Of a DNA stretch of 64,000 nt, positions 44,055-52,607 are shown one piece after another (positions within the stretch are counted from its first letter, which is position 1; every line of letters begins with the position of its first letter). Below the pieces are notes generated by a model that saw nothing but the letters and a program-made list of their open reading frames with translations, made no database searches and was not told the DNA's origin. A program made the position numbers and the translations under genes. Source of the DNA: W-Chloroflexi-9 sp045863195 (lineage in GTDB: Bacteria; Chloroflexota; Dehalococcoidia; UBA2979); contig BTUI01000002.1 of assembly GCA_045863195.1 (NCBI GenBank), forward strand, positions 198,591 to 262,590, written 5' to 3'.

Positions 44055-44936
44055 CTACGCACCACCTCCACCGGCCGCGTGGGTCTCCACGCGGGAGCCC
44101 TGACGCACCAGCGCCTGGTACTCCTCCTCGGTCTTCCCGATGACGTACTTCTGCAGGTACGCCGCGTACAGCGCGTCGTCAGAGGCGGCGCGCATGTACT
44201 CGCGGATGTGGTCCGAGTCCTGCTCGTACAGGCCAGGGACGCCGGCCGGGTGTGCGCCACCGGGGGCGTGCACGACCGCCGTCACGTTGATCGCGGAGAT
44301 GAAGGTGCCGCCCTCGTCGTCCGCGGTGACCCGGTCCACGATCTCCTCGGCCGTGACGATCACGCGGTGGGAGGCCTGCGCCACCATCACGTCTTCGCCG
44401 TGCTTGCGGAGCAGCGCGTTGCCGTCGCGGTCCGCCTTCAGCGCGTGCAGGATGGCGACGTTCGGGTTCTGCGCGAGCGCGACTACGGTCTCCTCGGACG
44501 GGTCGAACGGGTTGGGGGCGATGATCATGTCATCGCGCCGCTTGAAGACGTCCGTGCCGGCAAGGCCGCGGACGGGGATGTAAGGGACGCCCATAGATCC
44601 AGCCTGGATCATCGAGTAGTGGACGCCTCAGGTGTTGTCGAGGGCGAAGATCCGACCTTGCTTCAGGAAGCGGTCGAAGTTCGGGGCGGCCTGCGCGTAC
44701 GGCTGGAAGCCGATGCTGCAGCACTCCATCGTCCTGACCTGCCCAGACCCCACGAGGAAGTCGAGGTTGATCGATCCGCCGACGACACCGATGACGTGGA
44801 GGTCCTGCACCTCGCTCCGCACCAGTTCGCGGAGCATGGCCATCGGGGCGTGGTTGAACCCCGAACTCATCACCACCTGGTCGCCGTCGCGCACGATCCG
44901 TGCGGCCGACTCCAGGCTCACCAGTTTGCTGCGCAT
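44055..44936 (-). CDS. CoA-transferase/IpdA-like alpha subunit with in-frame UGA (probable Sec103)
   Basis: 293 residues from ATG 44936 (GGAGAGGG upstream) if the UGA at 44628-44630 is decoded. The frame is open on both sides. N-terminal block DGDQVVMSSGFNHAPMAMLREL, VGGSINLDFLVGSGQVRTME; after the UGA comes GVHYSMIQAGSMGVPYIPVRG, the family's conserved AGxMGxPFxP segment. From memory of Mycobacterium IpdA, the UGA falls where IpdA has its active-site Glu105. A hairpin with a G-rich loop lies at SECIS distance. If UGA stops, a useless 102-aa peptide results although the beta gene stays intact. The homologous residue in close relatives should be checked. Confidence 0.8.
44596..44610 (-). promoter_or_regulatory. 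SECIS-like hairpin for the UGA of the IpdA-like gene
   Basis: In the mRNA a perfect 6-bp stem (GAUCCA with UGGAUC) closes a GGC loop that starts 24 nt after the UGA. This meets the published bacterial SECIS spacing (16-37 nt) and the rule of a G in the first loop positions. The loop differs from the GGUC of the MerB-like elements, so support is weaker. Confidence 0.6.
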
Positions 44937-45067
44937 CTCAGCCCTCTCCGCCGGGACCGGCGGGCCGTGGCCCGGCTGATGCATCGGATAACATGCGTCA
45001 TCCGAGCGGAACCTACGCCTTCCCTCACGCGCGCGTCAACGATTCTGCTCCCGGGAAGGAATGCCCC

Positions 45068-45580
45068 ATGACCGACCGCACCGGCCTCCTCGCGCTCGGC
45101 GAGCGCGTCCCGGCGCTCGCGCTGGATGCGGCGGACGGCGAGCACTACGTCCTGGCCGAGGCGCTCGCCCGCGGCCCCGTCCTCCTCGTCTTCTTCTCGC
45201 TTGACTGCCAGGCGTGCGATGCCGCGTACCTGCACTGGGACGCGGCGTTCGAGGCGTACGCGGGGGAGGAGTTCGCGCTGTGGGCCGTGGGGCTCGACCC
45301 CCGCGACCAGGCGCAGGCGTTCTGGGAGAAGTCCGGCGTCTCGTTCCCGGTGCTCTTCGACGATGGCAGCAGCGTGCTGGCCTTGCGGCTGACCAGCACA
45401 CCGTCACACGTCCTCGTCGGCACGGACGGGCTGGTCCTCGCCTCATTCGACGCGTGGGACCGGCAGGCGTGGAACGCGATGCTCGCGGAGGTGGCGGGCC
45501 GCCTCGGGCGTCCGGCGATCGAGGTGGCGCCGGGGGAGGCGCCGGAGTTCCGGCCGGGCTGCACGGTACACGCCGCGTAG
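45068..45580 (+). CDS. Redoxin (AhpC/TSA-like thioredoxin-fold protein)
   Basis: 170 aa, ATG after GGGAAGGA. Thioredoxin-like fold with the active site FFSLDCQACDAAYLHW (Cys-x-x-Cys, about 46-49) and cis-Pro loop LTSTPSHVLVGTDG near 110-123. No signal peptide, so cytoplasmic. It probably reduces disulfides or peroxides. It is divergent from the IpdA-like gene. Confidence 0.82.
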   Translation: MTDRTGLLALGERVPALALDAADGEHYVLAEALARGPVLLVFFSLDCQACDAAYLHWDAAFEAYAGEEFALWAVGLDPRDQAQAFWEKSGVSFPVLFDDGSSVLALRLTSTPSHVLVGTDGLVLASFDAWDRQAWNAMLAEVAGRLGRPAIEVAPGEAPEFRPGCTVHAA

Positions 45581-45620
45581 CGGCGAGAGCCAGCGGTCGG
45601 GGGAGCCTCGGGGGAGAGGC

Positions 45621-45710
45621 TGGCGGAGAGGGCGGGATTCGAACCCGCGAACGAGTTGCCCCGTTACCCGCTTTCCAGGCGAGCGCCTTCAACCACTCGG
45701 CCACCTCTCC
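45621..45710 (-). tRNA. tRNA-Ser (GGA)
   Basis: 90 nt including an encoded CCA. Acceptor stem GGAGAGG/CCTCTCC, anticodon loop CTGGAAA giving anticodon GGA, a long class II variable arm (GGGUAACGGGGCAACUCG region) and T-loop GGTTCGAATCC. Confidence 0.95.
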
Positions 45711-45805
45711 GCGGGAGGTGAAGCAGACTCTGTACGTCCCGGGGGGCGGTGGTTGTCGCGTGCCGGGCGGCGCTGGGTCAGGTCGGGAGGTGAGTCACGA
45801 CCGGG

Positions 45806-45893
45806 TGGCGGAGAGGGCGGGATTCGAACCCGCGAAACCTTTCGGTTTACTCGTTTTCGAGACGAGCGCCTTCAACCGCTCGGCCACCTCTCC
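45806..45893 (-). tRNA. tRNA-Ser (CGA)
   Basis: 88 nt including CCA. Same acceptor and T stems as the neighbouring gene, anticodon loop CTCGAAA giving anticodon CGA, class II variable arm with AAACCGAAAGGUUU. It reads UCG. Not tRNA-Sec: the anticodon is not UCA and the acceptor stem is 7 bp. Confidence 0.95.
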
Positions 45894-45949
45894 GCCGACG
45901 AGTCTACCGGAGCGCCGCCGCTACGCGCATGCGGGAGCGCCCGGACGCC

Positions 45950-46678
45950 TTAGCCCGGTGGCGCCACGGCGAGGCGTCCCGTGACGCCGTGCTGCTCGAT
46001 GAGCCGGCCGACGAGGCCGGAGGCCTTCGCCTCCTCCACGAACGCGCGCAGGAAGGCGGCGCCAGCGCGGTTCGCCTTCGCCGTGCCGACCGCCTGCTGC
46101 ACGGTGGCGAAGTGGCCGTCCAGCACGCGCGCGCCCGGCAGCCGCTGCACGTCCTCCAGCAGGCCGGGGCGCAGGCTGGCGAGGGCATCGAGGCCCTCCG
46201 CGACGAACCGCTCCATCGCCTCGCCGGGCGTGTCGGTCGCGATGAGCGTCGCGTGGCGCAGGTTCCGCTCCAGCCATAGCCCGTAGGCGGCGCGGGCGGA
46301 GACGGCGACGCGCACGCCGGGCCGGTCGACCTCGTCCACCGACCGGATCGAGGAGCCGGCCGGGACCAGGTAGGTCGCCTCGATCTCCGCGTACGCGGCG
46401 GTGAACTCGATCTGCTCGGCGCGCTGCGGCTCCGCGCCGATGAGTGCGATGTCCCACGCGCCAGTCCCCACGGCGTCCGCGAGCACCCCCGGCGAGGCGA
46501 ACGGCACCAGCTGCACCGGCACGCCGAGCCGTGCCGCAATCGCGCGCGCCATGTCCGGCGACACCCCGTCCGGGTCGTCCTCGGCGGTGCGCCCCGTGAC
46601 CAGCAGGAAGTTGCCCATGTTCACGCCGGCGCGCAGCACGCCCTCCGGCGCCAGTTCCGCCCTCGCCTCGTCGAGCAT
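45950..46678 (-). CDS. Periplasmic-binding-protein-like (SBP family 3) protein lacking a signal peptide
   Basis: 242 aa from ATG 46678 behind GGGAGGG. It has family 3 binding protein blocks: LRAGVNMGNFLLVTGR, GVSPDMARAIAARLGVPVQLVPF and GAWDIALIGAEPQRAEQIEFTAAY. The chosen start gives no secretion signal, and no upstream in-frame start offers a plausible one. It may act in the cytoplasm or be the truncated form of a secreted protein. No permease genes adjoin it. Confidence 0.75.
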   Translation of the reverse strand: MLDEARAELAPEGVLRAGVNMGNFLLVTGRTAEDDPDGVSPDMARAIAARLGVPVQLVPFASPGVLADAVGTGAWDIALIGAEPQRAEQIEFTAAYAEIEATYLVPAGSSIRSVDEVDRPGVRVAVSARAAYGLWLERNLRHATLIATDTPGEAMERFVAEGLDALASLRPGLLEDVQRLPGARVLDGHFATVQQAVGTAKANRAGAAFLRAFVEEAKASGLVGRLIEQHGVTGRLAVAPPG

Positions 46679-46784
46679 CGTGGCCCTCCCGTGCCGGTGG
46701 GTGTGTGCGGGGGCAGGGTACCCGGTCGGACGGACCGAGGTGGCGTGGGGTGACAGTGGCTGCCGCGCGTGCCGGTCAGGTGAT

Positions 46785-47040
46785 GGTGGCATCCTCGGGC
46801 GGTGATGGCAGCAGCGCCAGCATGCCGCCGGCCTGCAGCCCCTCCACGAGGGTGCTGAGTTCGGCGACCCCACGCGGGGTACACCTCCCGCAGCCGCTGC
46901 CGCGCCTCCTCGTCGTCCGGTGTCTGCTGGTGGCGCGCGGCGAGCGGCGTGGTCTCCAGGTGCGCGAGCCCAAGGCTCACGTTGCGGTCAGCGCGAGCAC
47001 CGGGGCGCCTTCGAGTAGCCGACCCCGGTCAGTGATCTTG
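46785..47040 (-). pseudogene. Frameshifted remnant of an unidentified gene
   Basis: Protein-like text appears in successive frames: DRGRLLEGAPVLALTAT, then a frame change to SLGLAHLETTPLAARHQQ and DEEARQRLREVYPAW, then a second change to VAELSTLVEGLQAGGMLALL, ending near 46785. Such sensible text split over frames suggests a decayed gene. I cannot name the family. Confidence 0.4.
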
Positions 47041-47045
47041 ATCAC
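47032..47045. repeat. Short palindrome, operator-like
   Basis: Perfect 6-bp inverted repeat GTGATC-TT-GATCAC about 85 bp upstream of the glutaredoxin-like operon. It could be a regulator binding site; no regulator gene adjoins. Confidence 0.35.
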
Positions 47046-47127
47046 CGAGTTGAGGGCCGGATCCGGCTACAACGAGATTGAACGATCCGGTCAAGGCAGG
47101 TCGTTTCACGCGCGACGAGGAGAGGTC

Positions 47128-47796
47128 ATGGCACGAGTAGTCGTCTACGGCAGCTCGATCCCGTGCCCGGACATGGCGCGGTTCACCTGGTGGCTGGATC
47201 GCCATGAGGTGGATGCGATGGTGATGCGGGACATTCACCGGGATCCGGAGGCGATGGAGATCGTCCTTGGCCTGACGGGCGGCAATGCCTCCGTCCCGAC
47301 GCTCGTGATCGCTCCGGATAACGGCTGGTTGCCGATCCAGGCCCCTGCGCCGCTCGGGGGACGCCTCCGGGCTGTCGACCGCGGGACGGTGCTCACGGAG
47401 CCCAACCCCGGCCAGATCGCCGGTTTCCTGCGCGCGAACGGCATTGAGGTCCGTGAGCGTGGTCAGGGTCAGCCGCGGGCCGGCCTGGATGCAGAGGCGA
47501 CCGCCCCGACCGTAGTGACGGTTTACCCGATCACCGGCAAGCAACTCTTCTTCCGCGTCCCCGAGTCGTGGTGTCGTGAATGCGACCTCACGATTCGGGC
47601 GGTCGAGCGGGTGATCGAGGGGCGCGACGACATCGAACTCCGCATCAAGCCGTGGTGGAATCACCTGTTCGACGCGTTGCGGCGAGGTGGCTGGCACGCG
47701 CCGGTCGTCACGATCAACGGCAAGGTGTTCTCGCAGGGTGTTGTTCCGGAGCACAGGCAGCTGCTGGACGCGCTCGGCCCGGCGGGGGACCGCTAA
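47128..47796 (+). CDS. Tandem glutaredoxin/thioredoxin-fold protein
   Basis: 222 aa. Two thioredoxin-like halves: the first starts VVVYGSSIPCPDMARFTWWLD with a CPD site (Cys12 about) and VPTLVIAPDNGW as a cis-Pro segment. The second contains FRVPESWCRECDLTIRAVERV (Cys-x-x-Cys) and HAPVVTINGKVFSQGVVPE. The pairing of a monothiol-like and a dithiol site in one chain is unusual. It overlaps the DUF3179 gene by one nt (TAATG) and may deliver electrons or metal to its product. ATG after GAGGAGAGG. Confidence 0.75.
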   Translation: MARVVVYGSSIPCPDMARFTWWLDRHEVDAMVMRDIHRDPEAMEIVLGLTGGNASVPTLVIAPDNGWLPIQAPAPLGGRLRAVDRGTVLTEPNPGQIAGFLRANGIEVRERGQGQPRAGLDAEATAPTVVTVYPITGKQLFFRVPESWCRECDLTIRAVERVIEGRDDIELRIKPWWNHLFDALRRGGWHAPVVTINGKVFSQGVVPEHRQLLDALGPAGDR

Positions 47797-49010
47797 TGCC
47801 GACGAGGAACGTCCGGCGTGCGAGTGCCGTGATCGCATCGCTCGCGGCCGGCGCTCTGGCCATGGCCTGTGCGGCAGGCAGCGACGGTGCAAAGGACGCT
47901 CGGGGCGCTCCGCCATCCGGGTCGCCATCGCAAGCGGATGGCCGGGAGGACCGAGTCGCTGGCCGGGCGATTCACTCGGTTCTGCCAGGTGTCGACCTGT
48001 CGAGAAGGACCGTCCCCCTCACCGATCTGGTGTCAGGCGGAGTGGGTGCCGACTCCGGCATTCCATCCCTCCATCACCCGCAGTTCGACTCGATCGAGCG
48101 CGCGTCAGACTGGCTGACACCACGGGAGCCGGTCGTTGCCCTTGAGGTGAACGGGGAGGCGCGCATCTACCCCATTCAGATCGTCATGTGGCACGAGGTG
48201 GTGAACGACGTATTGGGTGGGGACCCCGTCCTCGTGACCTTCTGCCCGCTTTGCTACACCGCCATCGCCTTCGACCGTCGCGTGGGCGGTGAGGTGCGAG
48301 ACTTCGGTGTGAGCGGGTTGCTCCGTGAGAGCGACCTCATCCTCTACGACTACCAGACCACCACGCTGTGGCAACAGCTCACCGGCGATGCGGTCGTGGG
48401 CACGGACGCCGGGGAACGGCTCCGCTTCCTGCCGGCACAGCTCGTGGCGTTCGCGGATGCGCGCGCCCAGTACCCGGACGCGCTCGTGCTCTCACGCCAG
48501 ACGGGGTTCAACCGTGCCTACGGCACGAATCCCTATGCCGGCTACGACAGTGTCGACTCCGGCCCGATCTTCCGGACATCGTTTGCAGACGATGGACGCC
48601 TGCCGGCGAAAGCCCAGGTATTGACGTTTGAGGTCCGCGCGCAGCCGGTCGCGATCCCCTTCGACCGCCTGGCCAATGAGGTTGTTGTCGAAACGACTCT
48701 CGAAGGCATCCCCGTGGTCGCGCTCTGGCAGCCCGGCACCAACGCCGCCCTCGACGCGCGTAGCATCGAGGATGGTCGGGACATCGGTGCGGCGGGTGCC
48801 TTTCGTGCTGAGATCGACGGCCGTCCGGCGCGGTTCGAGGCTCGCGAAGGCGCGATCTACGACAGCGATACCGGGAGCCGTTGGAACGTCCTCGGCACTG
48901 CGGTCGAGGGTCCGCTGACGGGTAAGCGCCTCCAGCCACTCGTCTCCGGGACGCACTTCTGGTTCATTTGGTCGGTCTTCAAGCCGGACACGACCGTCCT
49001 CGTCGAGTGA
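47796..49010 (+). CDS. DUF3179 domain lipoprotein
   Basis: 404 aa. Lipobox LAMACAAG, then a DUF3179 domain marked by VMWHEVVNDVLGGDPVLVTFCPLCYTAIAF (in two parts, about 130-160), the SGLLRESDLILYDYQT segment, LWQQLTGDAVVG and LSRQTGFNRAYGTNPYAGYD. The C-P-L-C pair and a nearby His are likely metal ligands or a redox site. Function of the family unknown. It overlaps both neighbours (TAATG, GTGA), so the three genes are a coupled operon. Confidence 0.88.
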   Translation: MPTRNVRRASAVIASLAAGALAMACAAGSDGAKDARGAPPSGSPSQADGREDRVAGRAIHSVLPGVDLSRRTVPLTDLVSGGVGADSGIPSLHHPQFDSIERASDWLTPREPVVALEVNGEARIYPIQIVMWHEVVNDVLGGDPVLVTFCPLCYTAIAFDRRVGGEVRDFGVSGLLRESDLILYDYQTTTLWQQLTGDAVVGTDAGERLRFLPAQLVAFADARAQYPDALVLSRQTGFNRAYGTNPYAGYDSVDSGPIFRTSFADDGRLPAKAQVLTFEVRAQPVAIPFDRLANEVVVETTLEGIPVVALWQPGTNAALDARSIEDGRDIGAAGAFRAEIDGRPARFEAREGAIYDSDTGSRWNVLGTAVEGPLTGKRLQPLVSGTHFWFIWSVFKPDTTVLVE

Positions 49011-49849
49011 CAGGCGTCGAGTTCGCGGGTGATGGGCTCGGCGGCAAAATGCTCGCAGCCATCGCACGTGCCTCGCTTGCCGGCGTTGGGCCGGCCGCGA
49101 TCCCCGCGTCCCGATGGCTCGGCGAGGGACGGTACCGATGGATCGAGCGCGCGGCCGCACGGCGAGCATGGGGCGCATTCAACGCGGATGTGCGGGTGAG
49201 TGGGCTGCATCACGCGCGCGAAGGGCCGTTTGTCGTCCTGCCCCTCCACGAGAGCCTCGTCGATCCGCTACTGCTGGCGCGGCTGCCCCTGCTGCTCCGG
49301 TACGTGGCTCGCGACGAGCTGTTCGGATGGCCATATGTGGGGCGCCTGCTTCGCGGCGGCAGGCACCTCTCCGTCCCGCTGCACTTGGATGCCGGTAGTG
49401 CTCGGGCGCTACTCCGAGAAGTGCGCGAGTCAACCGCACGCGGAGAGTCGGTGGTCGTCTTCCCACAGGGCTCCATCCTCGGGATCGAGGTCGCCTTCCA
49501 CCGCGGCGGGTTCTGGCTGGCAAGCCAGCTCGGTCTGCCCGTGCTCCCTGTGGTGCTGGTCGGAACGCACCGACTCTGGGAATACCCGTACTCCCCTCGC
49601 CTCCGCCGAGGCTGTCCCGTCTCAGTGCGGCTGCTTCAGCCAATCCCCGGCGACGAGGCGCGGCACCGAGCAGCCGAGGTCGAAGAAGCGATGCGCCACC
49701 TGGCGCTTCACGATGATCACGCATCTCCTCGGCGATTCGTGCCTGAACGGGACGGATATTGGGACGGCTACCCGTACGAGATCGCTCCCGCATTTCCGGC
49801 TCTCTCTGCACGGGTCGCGGCGCATCGTGTCAACGCTGGCCTGCACTAG
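49007..49849 (+). CDS. 1-acylglycerol-3-phosphate-type acyltransferase (PlsC-like)
   Basis: 280 aa from GTG 49007. The acyltransferase H-x4-D motif is LHESLVD (about 78-85), with RYVARDELFGWPYVGRLLR as block II and VVFPQGSI replacing the usual FPEGTR as block III (Gln for Glu), then LPVVLVGTH as block IV. Membrane-associated enzyme acylating a glycerophosphate-type acceptor. The altered block III makes the substrate uncertain. Confidence 0.85.
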   Translation: MTGVEFAGDGLGGKMLAAIARASLAGVGPAAIPASRWLGEGRYRWIERAAARRAWGAFNADVRVSGLHHAREGPFVVLPLHESLVDPLLLARLPLLLRYVARDELFGWPYVGRLLRGGRHLSVPLHLDAGSARALLREVRESTARGESVVVFPQGSILGIEVAFHRGGFWLASQLGLPVLPVVLVGTHRLWEYPYSPRLRRGCPVSVRLLQPIPGDEARHRAAEVEEAMRHLALHDDHASPRRFVPERDGYWDGYPYEIAPAFPALSARVAAHRVNAGLH

Positions 49850-50165
49850 GACACCCTGTGCGGTGTCACCCTCGGTGCCCGGTTGCTGACCGCGTGTCGT
49901 GCCCACACGGGCGATGGGTTTCCCGGGCGCTGCCCACCCCCGGCCGGCCATCCGCCGGCTCGTCACCGGTGCGGCTGGTCCTGATCCGGAGCCCGCGCCG
50001 CTGGGCGTTCGGATTCCCGTAGTCACGTTCGGCGATCGCCACCGGCGGTGCGAGCAGGGGCAGGGCCACCGATGTAGCGCGTCAGTGAGGTGCATCACAG
50101 ATGACGGGCGACCGGCGCTGGATGCTGGTGCTCGCCCCCACCCCACGAAAGGCGATCACGTCCGT
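49850..50165. other. Intergenic region without a clear gene
   Basis: 316 bp. No coding frame with a plausible start, no RNA gene and no clear terminator hairpin was seen. It contains the promoter of the downstream lipoprotein gene. Confidence 0.5.
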
Positions 50166-51332
50166 ATGCAGCGATTCGAACGACTGGACTACGTACTCCC
50201 TCGGCGCCGGTTCCTGGCGCTGAGCGGGATGGGAGCGGCGAGTGCCCTGTTCCTGATGGCGTGCGGCACCGATGAGGACGGCGCGGCCACGCCCACGGCT
50301 GACACCGCGTCGCCGACCTCGGCGGCCACCACGGCGGCGACCTCTGGCGGGACGGCGGCTGCCGGCGCAGGGGCAGGCGAGACCGGGCAGGTCCTTGTCG
50401 GTGATGTGCTCGATCACCGCTTGAGCTCGGAGGACTGGAGCGGTGACTTCGGCTGGGTTCGGTTCCAGTTGCATCATGCCTGGGTCGGCGGCGAGGACGC
50501 GTACTTCATCCGCACTGATGCGTCAGACGCGGAGTTCGCGAGGCGGGAAGCCCTCGTGCACGTACCGCTCATGGCGAACGCTCTGAACGCGGGCGCAGGC
50601 CTCGGCGTGGTCTATCTCTTCGAGGACGGCGCAGAGGGGCAGCTGGCCGTCATGAACTCAGCCCCCCACCGCGCCGACTACAGTCCCGCGTTTCGTGTGA
50701 TCCGCGTGCAGGGGGCGATCGCACTCCTGGAGTCAGCCGAGGCGATCGAGGCGGCAGCCGAGGCCGGCGAGGTCACGCTCCAGCCGACGGAGATCGTCGT
50801 CAACTATCCGGTGGTGAAGTGGCCCGGCGGTGAACTGCCGCACGACGAGGTGCGGGAGGCCTACCTGGGTGACGGACAGCTACTCGAGCCGGTCAACGTG
50901 GAGGCAATGACGGTCACCTTCAAGTTGCACTCCTGCTACCCGAACTCGCGGTACATCGTCACGGACGTGACCATGGCGCCGATGGCGGAGGGCATGAAGG
51001 TCGCACCCGCGCCGGCGGCGGCAGCGCTGACGGACGCCGGTGCGACCGCGAAGATCCTCGTCTTCGGCAACGGCGTCGAGGGCAGCGGGCCGATGGGGTT
51101 CCAGAAGAGTGTCACCGACACCGTCGCCGGAGACCCTCGATGGAGCCCGTACTGGGACCACTTCACGTTCACCTGGGCAGAGGGTGCGGGAGCCAGCGTG
51201 CTCAAGTCCGAGGCTGAGATCATCGCCGCCGAGGGGGCAGGCCAGTTGCAGCGGTTCAGCGGCGTGCCGGACAGCCACCCCACGGGGTTCATGGTCAACT
51301 GCCCGGTGCCGGTGGTTGCTCCCGTCGCCTGA
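50166..51332 (+). CDS. Exported lipoprotein of unknown function (Tat-like signal)
   Basis: 388 aa. The N-terminus has a twin-arginine-like LPRRRFLALSGMGAASALFLMACG (in two parts), so both Tat export and lipid attachment at Cys about 38 are plausible. A low-complexity Thr/Ala linker follows (about 45-75). The mature domain (LVGDVLDHRLSSEDWSGDFG, FQLHHAWVGGEDAYFIRTDASD in two parts) is unfamiliar; it has His and Trp clusters. I cannot assign a function. Confidence 0.75.
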   Translation: MQRFERLDYVLPRRRFLALSGMGAASALFLMACGTDEDGAATPTADTASPTSAATTAATSGGTAAAGAGAGETGQVLVGDVLDHRLSSEDWSGDFGWVRFQLHHAWVGGEDAYFIRTDASDAEFARREALVHVPLMANALNAGAGLGVVYLFEDGAEGQLAVMNSAPHRADYSPAFRVIRVQGAIALLESAEAIEAAAEAGEVTLQPTEIVVNYPVVKWPGGELPHDEVREAYLGDGQLLEPVNVEAMTVTFKLHSCYPNSRYIVTDVTMAPMAEGMKVAPAPAAAALTDAGATAKILVFGNGVEGSGPMGFQKSVTDTVAGDPRWSPYWDHFTFTWAEGAGASVLKSEAEIIAAEGAGQLQRFSGVPDSHPTGFMVNCPVPVVAPVA

Positions 51333-51349
51333 GACGGGCCGTACAGAGA

Positions 51350-51374
51350 GGGGCGTTCCGGAACGGAACGCCCC
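51350..51374 (+). terminator. Hairpin terminator after the Tat-like lipoprotein gene
   Basis: Perfect 10-bp inverted repeat (GGGGCGTTCC/GGAACGCCCC) with a 5-nt loop, starting 18 nt after the stop codon. Confidence 0.8.
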
Positions 51375-51426
51375 CGCTCCGGTCCTCGCCGTCGAAAGGA
51401 CGGTGAGGACCGCCTGGGGTCCTCGG

Positions 51427-51597
51427 TCACGGCGCTCGACGTGCGGCTGAAGGCGTCGAGCGCCACGCTTGCCGGCGCCGTGGACGGTGCGACGTATGTC
51501 GCCGGTGTGTCCCCCGCCGTGCGGCATCGAGGCCGTGCGCGGCGGGATCCTCGACGGCCCATTCCCTGGCCGGGAACACGCGATCTGTCGTAGTCAT
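51427..51597 (-). pseudogene. N-terminal remnant of a serine hydrolase (beta-lactamase family)
   Basis: ATG 51597 has a good binding site (GGGGAGGGCGACC). Its first residues MTTTDRVFPAREWAVEDPAAHGLD are characteristic of the start of beta-lactamase-type serine hydrolases, but the frame then turns to an Arg-rich nonsense sequence and stops at 51427. The adjacent frame shows GDTPATYVAPSTAPASVALDAF. The rest of the gene is missing, so this is a decayed copy. Confidence 0.5.
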
Positions 51598-51810
51598 GTG
51601 GTCGCCCTCCCCGGGCCGTTGCTGCCGAATCGCCTCGATCTGCAGGTTGCCTCCGCGTTGGTGCGGGCACTCTCCGAGGCCAGGCACGTTACGGCGTGGG
51701 GTGACTCGACGTGCGCACACGCTCAGTAGCGTTTGTGGCATCTTGTCGTCGCCCCGTGGCGTGCGAGACGAGTACCGCGTGGGGGGGGGGGAGCACGAAG
51801 GGAGAGTCTG

Positions 51811-52554
51811 TTGACTACCGACACATCCGCCGGCGTCACGGAGCGCGAGCTTGAAGTGAGTGTGAACGGGCGTCGGGTCCCGACGGTGCTCTGGACACCT
51901 GCGGGCGTGGATGCGCCCGTGCCGCTGGTGCTCGTTGGACATGGTGGCAGCGGGCACAAGCGTCACTCGGTCGTGGTGAGCATGGCACATGGTCTCGTCA
52001 CCGAGCATGGCATCGCCGCGCTCGCCATCGATGGCCCCGTGAACGGGGACCGCGAGGAGAACGACGACGGTGCTCGTGCGCTTCGCGAGGCGGACCGAGA
52101 CGCCTACCGGCGCCGCTACTACGTGGCGAAGTACGACCAGATGGTCGAGGACTGGCAGGCGGCGTTGACCGTGGCCCAGGCGCAGCCTGAAGTCGGCACT
52201 GGTCCGGTTGGGTACTGGGGCGTATCGATGGGCACCCGCTTTGGGCTCCCGCTGGTGGTCGCGGAGCCGCGCATCACCGTCGCGGTCCTCGGGTTGTTCG
52301 GGCTGAAACCCGGCGTTGAGGTGAATCAGCGGGTATATGACGATGCGCCGAGACTCCGGACGCCAGTCCTCTTCCTCCAACAACTTGATGATCAGCAGAT
52401 CGACCGGACCGCTTACGCGGACCTCTTCGACCTGCTGGGGACGGACGATCGTCGGCTGCACGCGAACCTCGGAGGACACGCGGAGATCCCGGAGGACGAG
52501 TACGCCGACTCGCGGCGGTTCCTCGCGCGCCGGCTTGCCGGACAGCGGGTCTAG
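51811..52554 (+). CDS. Alpha/beta hydrolase (dienelactone hydrolase-like)
   Basis: 247 aa from TTG 51811, with GAAGGGAGA upstream; no nearer ATG or GTG fits. Oxyanion block LVLVGHGGSGHKRHS, the nucleophile elbow GYWGVSMGTR (Ser about 138), and His in LGGHAEIPEDE near the C-terminus. It acts in the cytoplasm on an unknown ester. An 11-G tract lies 20 nt upstream at 51781-51791. Confidence 0.8.
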   Translation: MTTDTSAGVTERELEVSVNGRRVPTVLWTPAGVDAPVPLVLVGHGGSGHKRHSVVVSMAHGLVTEHGIAALAIDGPVNGDREENDDGARALREADRDAYRRRYYVAKYDQMVEDWQAALTVAQAQPEVGTGPVGYWGVSMGTRFGLPLVVAEPRITVAVLGLFGLKPGVEVNQRVYDDAPRLRTPVLFLQQLDDQQIDRTAYADLFDLLGTDDRRLHANLGGHAEIPEDEYADSRRFLARRLAGQRV

Positions 52555-52607
52555 GGCGTCCGAGGCACGCCCGGGCGGAGCTGAGGGCTCGTACGACTGG
52601 AGCGATC

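Noticed and set aside
45621..45893. tRNA-Sec candidate among the class II tRNAs
   Set aside because: Anticodons are GGA and CGA and acceptor stems are 7 bp; both are tRNA-Ser.
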